Source: Duganella aceris
GTDB lineage: Bacteria > Pseudomonadota > Gammaproteobacteria > Burkholderiales > Burkholderiaceae_D
Direction of reading: 5' to 3'
NCBI RefSeq assembly: GCF_011090165.1
Contig: NZ_JAADJT010000011.1
Location: 223,932-287,931 of the forward strand
DNA length: 64,000 nt
The stretch's first letter is position 1; every line of letters starts with the position of its first letter. Below the pieces are notes generated by a model. That model saw only the letters and a list, made by a program, of their open reading frames with translations, did no database searches and was not told the origin of the DNA. The translations under genes and the position numbers were made by a program. This document shows positions 18,658-26,883 of this stretch, in pieces.

Positions 18658-19067
18658 CGCATGTCTTGCATGTTGTGCACGTCCGTGCCCATGGACGGCA
18701 TCATGTTGGCGTTCATGTGGTACATGACCCAGATCGAACCGGCCAGCACGATCACCAGCAGCACCAGCGTGAACATCGTCGCCAGCAGCGACCAGCCGCC
18801 TTCGGCCTTGCCGTTCATGTGCAGGAAGTAGACCATATGCACCACCACCTGCACCGCGGCGAAACCGAGGATGACGGCGGCCGTGGTGCTGGATTTGTCG
18901 AACACCTTGGCCATCACCAGCCAGAACGGGATCGCGGTCAGGATCACCGACAGCACGAAGCCGATCGCGTAATCCTTCAGGCTGCCGTGGTGGCCTTCAT
19001 CTTCGTGGCCGTGGCCGTGATCGCCGTGGTGGTCGTCGTGGCCGGAGTGATTATGTGGTGCGCTCAT
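18654..19067 (-). CDS. cyoD: Cytochrome bo3 ubiquinol oxidase subunit IV
   Basis: A 137-residue subunit with three transmembrane helices (about 32-52, 60-82 and 94-115). The N-terminus is strikingly His-rich (SGHDDHHGDHGHGHEDEGHH), more than is usual for CyoD, and might bind copper or another metal. The core motif GFAAVQVVVHMVYFLHM is typical. ATG at 19067 is chosen because the longer frame runs into cyoC; it overlaps the cyoC stop by four bases. It supports assembly and stability of the oxidase. Confidence 0.93.
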   Translation of the reverse strand: MSAPHNHSGHDDHHGDHGHGHEDEGHHGSLKDYAIGFVLSVILTAIPFWLVMAKVFDKSSTTAAVILGFAAVQVVVHMVYFLHMNGKAEGGWSLLATMFTLVLLVIVLAGSIWVMYHMNANMMPSMGTDVHNMQDMR

Positions 19068-19693
19068 GGCAGGACTCCCATCAGGTAAACAAAGGTAAAC
19101 ACGCCGATCCAGATCACGTCCAGGAAGTGCCAGAACATCGACAGGCACATCAGGCGGCGTTTGTTTTCAACGGTCAGGCCGTGCTTGCCGACCTGGAACA
19201 TCAAGGTCACCAGCCAGATCGAACCGAAGGTCACGTGCAGACCGTGGGTGCCGACCAGCGCGAAGAACGAGGTCAGGAACGCGCTGCGTTGCGGACCGGC
19301 GCCTTCATGGATCAGGTGCAGGAATTCCTGGATCTCCAGCGTCAGGAACGCCAGGCCGAACAGGCCGGTGATGCCGAGCCAGATGATGGTGGCTTTGACG
19401 TTCTTGCGCTGCGACGCGATCATCGCGAAGCCGTAGGTGATCGACGACAGCAGAAGGAACGCGGTGTTCAGCGCGATCGTCGGCAGGTCGAACAGCTCGG
19501 CGCCGGACGGACCGCCGGCGTAGCTGCGACCCAGCACAGCATACGCCGCGAACAGGCCGGCGAACAGCAGGCAGTCGCTCATCAGGTAGAGCCAGAAGCC
19601 CAGCAGCGTGCCGTTCTCCGGGTGGTGGTCGCGCACGTAGTAGCGTGCGCTTGGGTCGGCGCTCACGGCGCCGTTAGCGATAGTTTCAGACAT
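19064..19693 (-). CDS. cyoC: Cytochrome bo3 ubiquinol oxidase subunit III
   Basis: A 209-residue, five-helix subunit III of the haem-copper oxidase family. Typical segments are GFWLYLMSDCLLFAGLFA, the IQEFLHLI helix with its Glu, GTHGLHVTFG and the final FWHFLDVIWIGVFTFVYLMG. It starts eight bases inside the end of cyoB, a strong translational overlap. It is structural and holds lipids near the proton input; it has no metal centre. Confidence 0.95.
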   Translation of the reverse strand: MSETIANGAVSADPSARYYVRDHHPENGTLLGFWLYLMSDCLLFAGLFAAYAVLGRSYAGGPSGAELFDLPTIALNTAFLLLSSITYGFAMIASQRKNVKATIIWLGITGLFGLAFLTLEIQEFLHLIHEGAGPQRSAFLTSFFALVGTHGLHVTFGSIWLVTLMFQVGKHGLTVENKRRLMCLSMFWHFLDVIWIGVFTFVYLMGVLP

Positions 19694-21692
19694 GGCGTTC
19701 CAGCAAACGAGTGTGGGCTTCTTCGGTACGGACTACTTCTTCCGCAGGGATATAGAAGTCGCGCTTGTAGTTAAAGGTGTGCGTGATGATCGCGGCCATC
19801 ATGGCGATGAAGGCGGCGGCAGCCGGCAACCACATCTGCCAGACCATGGCGAAGCCCAGCACCGCGGACAAGGCCGAGATGATGAAGCCGGCCGAGGTGT
19901 TCTTCGGCATGTGGATCGCGACGAAGCCGCTGGTCGGACGCTTGTAGTTGTTGGCCTTCATGTCGGCCCAGCTGTCGCTCTCGTGCACCACCGGGGTGAA
20001 CGCGAAGTTGTAGTCCGGCGGTGGCGACGAGGTCGCCCACTCCAGCGTACGGCCGCCCCATGGGTCGCCGGTGACGTCGCGCAGTTTCTCGCGGTTCTTC
20101 CAGCTGACGTAGAACTGCAGCAGCGTGGCGCCGATACCGGCGGCGACGATCAGCGCGCCGATGGCGGCGATGATGAAGTACTTCTGCAGCGACGGATCGT
20201 CGAAGTGGTTCATGCGGCGGGTGATGCCCATGAAGCCCATGATGTACAGCGGCGTGAAGGCGACCCAGAAGCCGACCAGCCAGCACCAGAACGAGACCTT
20301 GCCCCAGAATTCATCCAGCTTGAAGCCGAATGCTTTCGGGAACCAGTAGTTGAGGCCGGCGAACACGCCGAACACCACACCACCGATGATCACGTTGTGG
20401 AAGTGGGCGATCAGGAACAGCGAATTGTGCAGCACGAAGTCGGCCGGAGGAACGGCCAGCATCACGCCGGTCATGCCGCCGATGACGAAGGTCAGCATGA
20501 AGCCCACGGTCCACAGCATCGGCACGTCGAAGCGGATACGGCCCTTGTACATGGTGAACAGCCAGTTGAAGATCTTGGCGCCGGTCGGGATCGAGATGAT
20601 CATCGTGGTGATGCCGAAGAACGAGTTGACGCTGGCGCCCGAACCCATGGTGAAGAAGTGGTGCAGCCATACCAGGTAGGACAGCACGGTGATCACGACG
20701 GTCGCGTACACCATCGAGGTGTAGCCGAACAGCTTCTTGGCGCTGAAGGTCGAGACGATTTCCGAGAACACGCCGAACACCGGCAGCACCAGGATGTAAA
20801 CCTCAGGGTGGCCCCAGATCCAGATCAGGTTGACGTACAACATCGGGTTGCCGCCGAGGTCGCTGGTGAAGAAGTTGGTGCCGACCATGCGGTCCAGCGA
20901 CAGCATCGCCAGGGTCACGGTCAGGATCGGGAAGGTGGCAACGATCAGCGCGTTGGTGCACAGCGCGGTCCAGGTGAAGACCGGCATTTTCATCAGGCTC
21001 ATGCCTGGAGCGCGCATCTTGACGATGGTCGCGATCAGGTTGACGCCCGACAGTGTCGTCCCCACCCCGGCCACCTGTAGCGACCAGATATAGTAATCGA
21101 CCCCGACATCCGGCGACGCCGCGATGCCCGACAGCGGCGGGAACGCCAGCCAGCCGGTCTTGGCGAATTCGCCGATGAACAGCGAGGCCATCGTCAGCAT
21201 CGCGCCGAAGGTGGTCATCCAGAACGAGAAGTTGTTCAGGAAAGGGAACGACACGTCGCGCGCGCCGATCTGCAGCGGCACCACGTAGTTCATCAGGCCG
21301 GTCACGAACGGCATCGCCACGAAGAAAATCATGATCGTGCCGTGGGCGGTGAACACCTGGTCGTAGTGGTGCGGCGGCAGGAAGCCGGCGCTGTCGCCGA
21401 AGGCCATCGCCTGCTGGGCGCGCATCATCAGCGCATCGGCGAAGCCGCGCAACAGCATGATCAGGCCGAGCACCATGTACATGATGCCGATCTTCTTGTG
21501 GTCGATGGAGGTGATCCAGTCGCGCCACAGCGGGCCCCACAGGCGGAATTTGGTCATCGCGGCCAGGAACGCGAGGCCGCCGACCGCCACCATGGCGAAG
21601 GTGGCGACCAGGATGGGCTCGTGGTACGGAATTGCTTCCAGCGACAGCCGCCCAAAGATCAGTTTGGTCAGGTTGATATCAGACATGGTCAT
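19686..21692 (-). CDS. cyoB: Cytochrome bo3 ubiquinol oxidase subunit I
   Basis: A 668-residue catalytic subunit, close to the 663 of Escherichia coli. It carries the low-spin haem, the haem-copper centre and the quinol site, reduces oxygen to water and pumps protons. Visible motifs: TAHGTIMIFF (haem ligand His), WGHPEVYILVLPVFG (CuB His and cross-linked Tyr), LHHFFTMG (paired CuB His), and IAHFHNVIIGG with the two haem-ligand histidines. The N-terminal SIDHKKIGIMY is family-typical. It overlaps cyoA by four bases and cyoC by eight. Confidence 0.97.
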   Translation of the reverse strand: MTMSDINLTKLIFGRLSLEAIPYHEPILVATFAMVAVGGLAFLAAMTKFRLWGPLWRDWITSIDHKKIGIMYMVLGLIMLLRGFADALMMRAQQAMAFGDSAGFLPPHHYDQVFTAHGTIMIFFVAMPFVTGLMNYVVPLQIGARDVSFPFLNNFSFWMTTFGAMLTMASLFIGEFAKTGWLAFPPLSGIAASPDVGVDYYIWSLQVAGVGTTLSGVNLIATIVKMRAPGMSLMKMPVFTWTALCTNALIVATFPILTVTLAMLSLDRMVGTNFFTSDLGGNPMLYVNLIWIWGHPEVYILVLPVFGVFSEIVSTFSAKKLFGYTSMVYATVVITVLSYLVWLHHFFTMGSGASVNSFFGITTMIISIPTGAKIFNWLFTMYKGRIRFDVPMLWTVGFMLTFVIGGMTGVMLAVPPADFVLHNSLFLIAHFHNVIIGGVVFGVFAGLNYWFPKAFGFKLDEFWGKVSFWCWLVGFWVAFTPLYIMGFMGITRRMNHFDDPSLQKYFIIAAIGALIVAAGIGATLLQFYVSWKNREKLRDVTGDPWGGRTLEWATSSPPPDYNFAFTPVVHESDSWADMKANNYKRPTSGFVAIHMPKNTSAGFIISALSAVLGFAMVWQMWLPAAAAFIAMMAAIITHTFNYKRDFYIPAEEVVRTEEAHTRLLERHV

Positions 21693-22687
21693 TCTTTACG
21701 GGTAGGTTGTGCGGTGGCTGCGGTGGCGACGTCGGTCTCGCAGACGTCTTTCGGCAGGGCTTTCACCGCTGCGGCCGCTTCATTGCGTTTGGCGTCCTGG
21801 TGCATCATGTGGTTCATGCAGACCGAGCCTTCCGCCACGCAACGGTTCAGCACCAGGTCGTACAGGCCTTTGTCGACGCTGCCGAAGTGCATGATCGGAT
21901 GCTTGATGGTCGGCTTGTCCAGCGCCTGGAACTCGGCGCGGGTCAGCGCGCCGCCGGCGCGGGTCTTGGCCACCCAGGCGTCGAAGTCGGCTTGCGACAC
22001 ACCGTGGTACTTGAACTTCATGTCCGAGAAGCCGGCGCCGCTGTAGTTCGACGAGAAGCCGTCGTACACGCCCACCTTGTTCATCACCGCGTTCAGCTGC
22101 GTCTCCATGCCTGGCATGGTGTAGACCATGCCGGCCAGCGCAGGAATATAGAACGCGTTCATCACGCTCGACGAGGTCATCTTGAACACGACCGGCACGT
22201 CGATCGGGGTCACCAGCTCGTTGACGGTGGCGATGCCCTGCTCCGGATAGATGAACATCCACTTCCAGTCCATCGACACCACTTGCACTTCCAGCGGCTT
22301 GATGCCGGCCACGACCGGACGGTGTTCGTCGATGCGGCTCAGCGGACGGTACGGGTCCAGCAGGTGGGTGTAGATCCAGGTGATCAGGCCCAGCACGATG
22401 ATGATCAGCAGCGGAGCGCCCCAAATCAACAGCTCGAGCTTGGTGGAGTGATCCCAGTCGGGCGTATATTCGGCCGAAGTATTTGACCTCCTATAGCGCC
22501 AAGCGAACAGACAGATCAAAAACATAACGGGTACGATAATCAACAGCATCAGCAAGGTTGACACAACAACAAGGTGTGCCTGCTGGGCTGCGATATCTCC
22601 GGACGGGTTCAACACGACCGTGTTGCAGCCGGTAAGCCACAACAACGGTGCGAGGAAGAGTCCACGACGAGCGATAGGAGGAATCAT
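21689..22687 (-). CDS. cyoA: Cytochrome bo3 ubiquinol oxidase subunit II (lipoprotein)
   Basis: A 332-residue subunit II with a lipoprotein signal (LLWLTGC, Cys21), two transmembrane helices (about 40-65 and 85-108) and a periplasmic cupredoxin-like domain. As in quinol oxidases, the CuA ligands are lacking; MDWKWMFIYPEQGIATVN is typical. The C-terminal part is longer than in Escherichia coli and holds Met/His/Cys residues (CMNHMMHQDAK). ATG at 22687 gives an ordinary signal peptide but has no clear ribosome site; ATG at 22720 has an aggt upstream and would add 11 residues. It is the first gene of the leftward operon. Confidence 0.93.
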   Translation of the reverse strand: MIPPIARRGLFLAPLLWLTGCNTVVLNPSGDIAAQQAHLVVVSTLLMLLIIVPVMFLICLFAWRYRRSNTSAEYTPDWDHSTKLELLIWGAPLLIIIVLGLITWIYTHLLDPYRPLSRIDEHRPVVAGIKPLEVQVVSMDWKWMFIYPEQGIATVNELVTPIDVPVVFKMTSSSVMNAFYIPALAGMVYTMPGMETQLNAVMNKVGVYDGFSSNYSGAGFSDMKFKYHGVSQADFDAWVAKTRAGGALTRAEFQALDKPTIKHPIMHFGSVDKGLYDLVLNRCVAEGSVCMNHMMHQDAKRNEAAAAVKALPKDVCETDVATAATAQPTRKE

Positions 22688-22821
22688 GCGGTAATGTACG
22701 TTACAGAATATGGATAACATGCTACTGTACCTATTACGAACTGTTCTTGCCATTGGACACTTTGTCCTACCCGGCGGGGATGGTACACGTGATAATAATT
22801 AATCAATGCGAGACAGAGACT
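22688..22821. promoter_or_regulatory. Divergent control region, cyoA / MFS transporter
   Basis: A 134-base AT-richer gap between divergent starts. It holds an inverted repeat ggaca-ctt-tgtcc at 22755-22767 and an AT run gataataattaat at 22791-22803 that could supply a -10 for the rightward gene. The upstream position suggests binding of the operon's own RegA-type regulator or an iron/oxygen regulator; no known site was recognised. Confidence 0.35.
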
Positions 22822-24171
22822 ATGGCTAACACGACTACACTGACGGGCGTCCAGGCTGGCGTCCATGAACATCCTCAAACCAGCCAGGGCGCACGCAACA
22901 TCAACGCCAGGGACGGGCACATCTCCCCGGGTGAGATTGCCATCGGCGTCGTCATTGGACGCGCCTCCGAATACTTCGACTTCTTTGTCTACGCCATCGC
23001 TTCGGCGCTGGTTTTCCCGTCGGTTTTCTTCCCATATGAGAGCCGGCTGGACGGGACACTATACGCCTTTGCGATCTTCTCGCTTGCGTTTATTGCACGA
23101 CCGATCGGGACTGTCGCATTTATGGCAGTTCAACACCATTTCACAAGGGAAGCCAAGCTGACGCTGGCCCTGTTGATTATGGGCGTATCCACCGCCGGTA
23201 TCGCCTTCCTTCCGGACTATGCCACATTGGGGACCACCTCGATCGTGATCCTGTCGCTGTTGCGGATTGGTCAAGGGATCGCCCAGGGCGGCTCGTGGGA
23301 CGGCCTGCCGTCGCTGCTGGCGCTGAACGCGCCGGAGAACAAGCGCGGCTGGTACGCGATGCTGGGCCAGCTGGGCGCGCCGATCGGCTTCATGATCGCC
23401 GCCGGCCTGTTCGCCTACCTGCTGGCCAACCTGACCTCGCTCGACTTCCTCGAATGGGGCTGGCGCTATCCGTTCTATGTGGCCTTCGCCATCAACGTGG
23501 TCGCGCTGTTCGCCCGTCTGCGCCTGGTGACCACCACCGAATACTCGCATCTGCTGGATGAGCGTCAGCTGGAGCCGGTCAGCGTCTTCGAGCTGATGCG
23601 CAACCAGGGCCGCAACGTGCTGATCGGCGCGCTGGCCGCCCTGGCCAGCTACGCGCTGTTCCACCTGGTCACGGTGTTCCCGTTGTCGTGGATCAGCCTG
23701 TATTCGCCGCGCTCGATCGCCGGCTTCCTGCAAGTGCAGATGGTGGGTGTGACCTTGATGGCGATCTGCGTCATCATCTCCGGCCTGGTGGCCGACAAGA
23801 TCGGCCGTCGCCGCACGCTGGGCACGCTGGCCATCCTGATCGCGGTATTCAGCGCCTTCGTGCCGATGCTGATCAATGGTGGCGAAATGGGCCAGGATAC
23901 GTTCATCCTGCTGGGCTTCTCGCTGCTGGGTCTGTCGTACGGCCAGGCCGCCGGCGCCGTGACGTCGCAGTTCGAACAGCGCTTCCGCTACACCGGCGCG
24001 GCGTTGACGTCGGATCTGGCATGGCTGGTCGGCGCCGGTTTCGCACCGCTGGTCGCGCTGGGCGTCTCGGCCCACTTCGGCCTGGCGTACGCCGGCCTGT
24101 ACCTGCTGTCCGGCGCGCTATGCTCGCTGGCCGCGCTGAGCCTGAACCGTCGCCTGGAAATCCGCGACTAA
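22822..24171 (+). CDS. MFS transporter, metabolite:H+ symporter (MHS) type
   Basis: A 449-residue, twelve-helix major-facilitator transporter resembling the ProP/ShiA/KgtP branch: GRASEYFDFFVYAIAS in helix 1, then FIARPIGTVAFM, RIGQGIAQGGSWDG, ENKRGWYAMLGQLGAPIG, and DKIGRRRTL between helices 8 and 9. It would move an organic acid or zwitterion with protons; the substrate is unknown. ATG at 22822 is chosen; the frame opens upstream at 22747 in the control region. It is divergent from the cyo operon. Its stop lies five bases before a perfect palindrome that probably ends its transcript. Confidence 0.87.
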   Translation: MANTTTLTGVQAGVHEHPQTSQGARNINARDGHISPGEIAIGVVIGRASEYFDFFVYAIASALVFPSVFFPYESRLDGTLYAFAIFSLAFIARPIGTVAFMAVQHHFTREAKLTLALLIMGVSTAGIAFLPDYATLGTTSIVILSLLRIGQGIAQGGSWDGLPSLLALNAPENKRGWYAMLGQLGAPIGFMIAAGLFAYLLANLTSLDFLEWGWRYPFYVAFAINVVALFARLRLVTTTEYSHLLDERQLEPVSVFELMRNQGRNVLIGALAALASYALFHLVTVFPLSWISLYSPRSIAGFLQVQMVGVTLMAICVIISGLVADKIGRRRTLGTLAILIAVFSAFVPMLINGGEMGQDTFILLGFSLLGLSYGQAAGAVTSQFEQRFRYTGAALTSDLAWLVGAGFAPLVALGVSAHFGLAYAGLYLLSGALCSLAALSLNRRLEIRD

Positions 24172-24175
24172 AAAC

Positions 24176-24247
24176 CGGGGTCAGTTCCGGCAACGTGCCA
24201 TTTACGGAATTTATTCCGTAAATGGCACGTTGCCGGAACTGACCCCG
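24176..24247. repeat. Perfect 34-base palindrome with GGGGTCAG ends
   Basis: Arms 24176-24209 and 24214-24247 are perfect reverse complements around the loop ttta. The left arm starts cggggtcagttccggcaacg. It lies between the MFS stop and the next start 16 bases downstream. Outer bases match the 15.3-kb element (ggggtcag), while the inner sequence is unrelated. It can act as a terminator and resembles a dispersed REP-like or MITE-like family. Confidence 0.93.
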
Positions 24248-24262
24248 CCTTCGAGTAAATCC

Positions 24263-25258
24263 ATGAAAGTATGCATCATCGGCGCCGGCGCCATCGGCGG
24301 CTTCATCGGCACGCGGCTGGCTGCGGCCCAGGCCTGCGACCTCAGCGCCTACGCACGCGGCGCCACGCTGGCCGCGCTGCGCAAGCACGGCTGGCGGCTT
24401 GAGCAAGGCGGCGTGCTGACCAGCGCCCCGGCCCGCGCCAGCGACAACGCCACCGAACTCGGCCTGCAAGACGTCCTCATCATCGCCGTCAAGGGACAGG
24501 CGCTGGCCGCAGTCGCGCAGCAAATCGCACCGCTGATCGGACCGGAAACGATCATCCTGCCGGCCATGAACGGCGTGCCGTGGTGGTTCGGTCGTGGTGT
24601 GGCCGCCATCGGCGACGAGCCGCTGGCCAGCGTCGACGCCGGCGGCGTGATCGCGGCGGCGCTGCCCTACGGACAAGTGCTGGGCTGCGTGGTGCACGCC
24701 AGCACCTCGACGCCGGAGCCGGGCCTGGTCGCGCACAACATGGGCAACCGCCTGATCATCGGCGAACCGGCCGGCGGCGACTCGGCGCGGGCGCAACAGC
24801 TGGGCGCCCTGCTACGCGCCGGCGGCTTCGACGTCACCGTCTCGGCCGATGTGCGCTACGACATCTGGTACAAGCTGTGGGGGAATATGACGCTGAATCC
24901 AGTGTCAGCCATCACCGGCGCCACCGCCGACCGCATCCTCGACGACGAACTGGTGGCCGAATTCTGCCGCGCCGCGATGCGCGAAGCGGCCGTGATCGGC
25001 GAGCGCATCGGCTGCGGCATCGCCGAGACTCCGGAACAACGCCACCTGGTCACGCGCAAGCTGGGCGCCTTCAAGAGCTCGATGCTACAGGACGCCGAAG
25101 CCGGCCGCATGCTGGAGCTGGACGCGCTGGTCGCCGCCGTGCGCGAGATCGGCCTGCGGTTGCAAGTCGCCACGCCCAACATCGACGCCCTGCTGGGCCT
25201 GACGCGGCTGTTCGGACAGGTCCGTCGACTGTACCCACAGCCGAGCGTCAATCCTTGA
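24263..25258 (+). CDS. Ketopantoate reductase family protein
   Basis: A 331-residue PanE/ApbA-family oxidoreductase that would reduce a 2-oxo acid such as 2-dehydropantoate with NADPH. The N-terminal nucleotide loop is GAGAIGGFIG (about 7-16); the family lysines/asparagines appear in VKGQAL, AMNGVPWWF and the C-terminal domain DIWYKLWGNMTLNPVSA, with GAFKSSMLQDAEAGRMLELD as the substrate loop. No pantothenate gene is nearby, so a different 2-oxo acid is possible. ATG at 24263 follows the palindrome directly; the frame before it is palindrome sequence. Its last 11 bases overlap the end of the opposing sigma-factor gene. Confidence 0.87.
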   Translation: MKVCIIGAGAIGGFIGTRLAAAQACDLSAYARGATLAALRKHGWRLEQGGVLTSAPARASDNATELGLQDVLIIAVKGQALAAVAQQIAPLIGPETIILPAMNGVPWWFGRGVAAIGDEPLASVDAGGVIAAALPYGQVLGCVVHASTSTPEPGLVAHNMGNRLIIGEPAGGDSARAQQLGALLRAGGFDVTVSADVRYDIWYKLWGNMTLNPVSAITGATADRILDDELVAEFCRAAMREAAVIGERIGCGIAETPEQRHLVTRKLGAFKSSMLQDAEAGRMLELDALVAAVREIGLRLQVATPNIDALLGLTRLFGQVRRLYPQPSVNP

Positions 25259-25838
25259 GTGCCGCATTGGCCGACATGCCCTGCTTGCCGCGCCTGATAT
25301 GTGTTTTCACTGTGCCAATGGGAAGATCCATCTGAGAGGCGATTTCGTCGTGCGAAAGTTCGGCGTAATAGCTCAACACGATGGCTTCCCGCTGCACCGG
25401 GGAAAGGCCGATCATCGCTTCTTTCAGCGCGATACTGCGTCGCGCGGCTTCGCAGGCATGGGCAGGCGACAAGTCGGCTGATTCAAATTCATCGGCACTT
25501 AAGGTATTGATCTCGACGCGATGCTGGGTTGCATGTGCACGCAAATAATCGATGGCCCGGCTGCGGCATAGCATGCTGAGCCACGTGAGCACGCTGCTGC
25601 GCTCTTCGTTGTAGCTTTCGGAATTCAGCCATGCATACAAGAACACTTCCTGAACCACTTCTTCGGCAGCTTTCCTATCCTTCGTCACGCGGTATGCTTG
25701 CGCGAACAACGGCCCGCGTGCGCAAGCATAGGCTGTATCGAACGAGAGTCGCGGCACGGCGTTCGCGCCCCGTGTGCAAGAGCTGGATCGAAAATTGGCT
25801 TGTTGCGAAACACGTCTTTCCAACCGCAGCTTTTCCAT
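25248..25838 (-). CDS. ECF-type RNA polymerase sigma factor
   Basis: A 196-residue sigma-70 family protein. Region 2 is seen in AYRVTKDRKAAEEVVQEVFLYAWL with SVLTWLSMLCRSRAIDYLR, and region 4 in LSPVQREAIVLSYYAELSHDEIASQM followed by GTVKTHIRRGKQGM. It would direct RNA polymerase to a stress regulon. ATG at 25838 is favoured by an agga eight bases upstream; in-frame starts at 25847 and 25874 exist. The N-terminal ~35 residues (RVSQQANFRSSSCTRG) are unlike typical members. No anti-sigma gene adjoins it; the neighbours are a reductase gene and a dead chemoreceptor. Confidence 0.9.
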   Translation of the reverse strand: MEKLRLERRVSQQANFRSSSCTRGANAVPRLSFDTAYACARGPLFAQAYRVTKDRKAAEEVVQEVFLYAWLNSESYNEERSSVLTWLSMLCRSRAIDYLRAHATQHRVEINTLSADEFESADLSPAHACEAARRSIALKEAMIGLSPVQREAIVLSYYAELSHDEIASQMDLPIGTVKTHIRRGKQGMSANAALKD

Positions 25839-25970
25839 ATTCTTCATCCTGGTAATGTATTCCCAAACCACCATGTAACTTTACGCCATCCAATATTTCC
25901 TTATGTGTAGCAGCGCACACTAGTGACTCAGGCGCACAAATCAGTACACGCCGGGAGACAAAATGAATGT

Positions 25971-26802
25971 CGATGTTGAACGCATCCACCACCAGCGCCA
26001 GGCTGACCGCCTGGTCCTGCATCGACTCGGCAGCTGCGGCAGCCTCCTCCACCAGCGCCGCGTTCTGCGGCGTCACCAGATCCATCTGTGAAACGGCTTG
26101 ATCGACCAGCTTGGCGCCGGCGCCCACTTTCTCCGCAGAGTTACCGATCAGCGCCTTGATCTCCTTGGCGGCCGAGGCCGAACGCTGCGCCAGATTGCGC
26201 ACTTCCGACGCGACCACCTACGCCGCCACGGCGCCGCCGCGCACCGCCACTTCCGACGCCGAGTTGGCCAGCACATTGGACTGGCGCGCATTGTCCGCGC
26301 TCTGCTTGACGGTCGAGGTCAACTCCTCCATTGAAGACGCGGTTTCCTCCAGCGAACTGGCTTGCTCTTCGTTCCGCGATGACAAATCCTGATTGCCGCT
26401 CGCGATCTGTCGCGACGCGGTGCTGATGGTCTCGGGTCCCAGCGCGCACCTCGCTGACAATGGAGGCCAGGCTTGCGGTCATCGCCTTCAGCGCGGTCAA
26501 CAACTGGCTGACTTCGTCGCGGCCCTTGACTTCGATGGTGCTGGTCAGATCGCCGGATGCCACGGTTTGCGCCACCGCCACCGCGTCGTTGATGGGTCCG
26601 GTGATCGAACGCATAATCGTCCACGCCAGGCCGACGGCGGCAATGACCGCCAGCACGGTGGCGCCCAACAGTAGCCGGCATAGAGCTGCTTGGCCTTCTC
26701 GCTCCGCACCAACGCGCCGAGGCGATCGGAACTGACGCCGAACTTGGTCTGTGCCGTCTCAATGCGGCCGCGCATGCGCGACTGCACGTACAAAAGCAAG
26801 AA
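25971..26802 (-). pseudogene. Degraded methyl-accepting chemotaxis protein
   Basis: Pieces of one chemoreceptor appear in order but in broken frames. VQSRMRGRIETAQTKFG starts near 26790; a shift near 26675 leads to VIAAVGLAWTIMRSITGPI (second helix and HAMP); a compensating shift near 26450 leads to ETISTASRQIASGNQDLSSR and SLEETASSMEEL; a TAG at 26220-26218 then interrupts the frame before VVASEVRNLAQRS. At that stop about 55-60 residues are missing, including the whole hairpin tip. The first transmembrane helix is also gone. The end runs on without a normal stop towards the sigma gene. Not functional as a receptor. Confidence 0.9.
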
Positions 26803-26883
26803 ATTTGTGAAAGTAACACCAAGTCATGGCAACGTCATATTGCGCGGGTAGACTGACTTGCATCACAAGCTGAGGAGTATTGC

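Noticed and set aside
22755..22767. ggaca-ctt-tgtcc considered as an Fnr or Anr site
   Set aside because: Does not fit TTGAT-N4-ATCAA; listed only as an unassigned inverted repeat.
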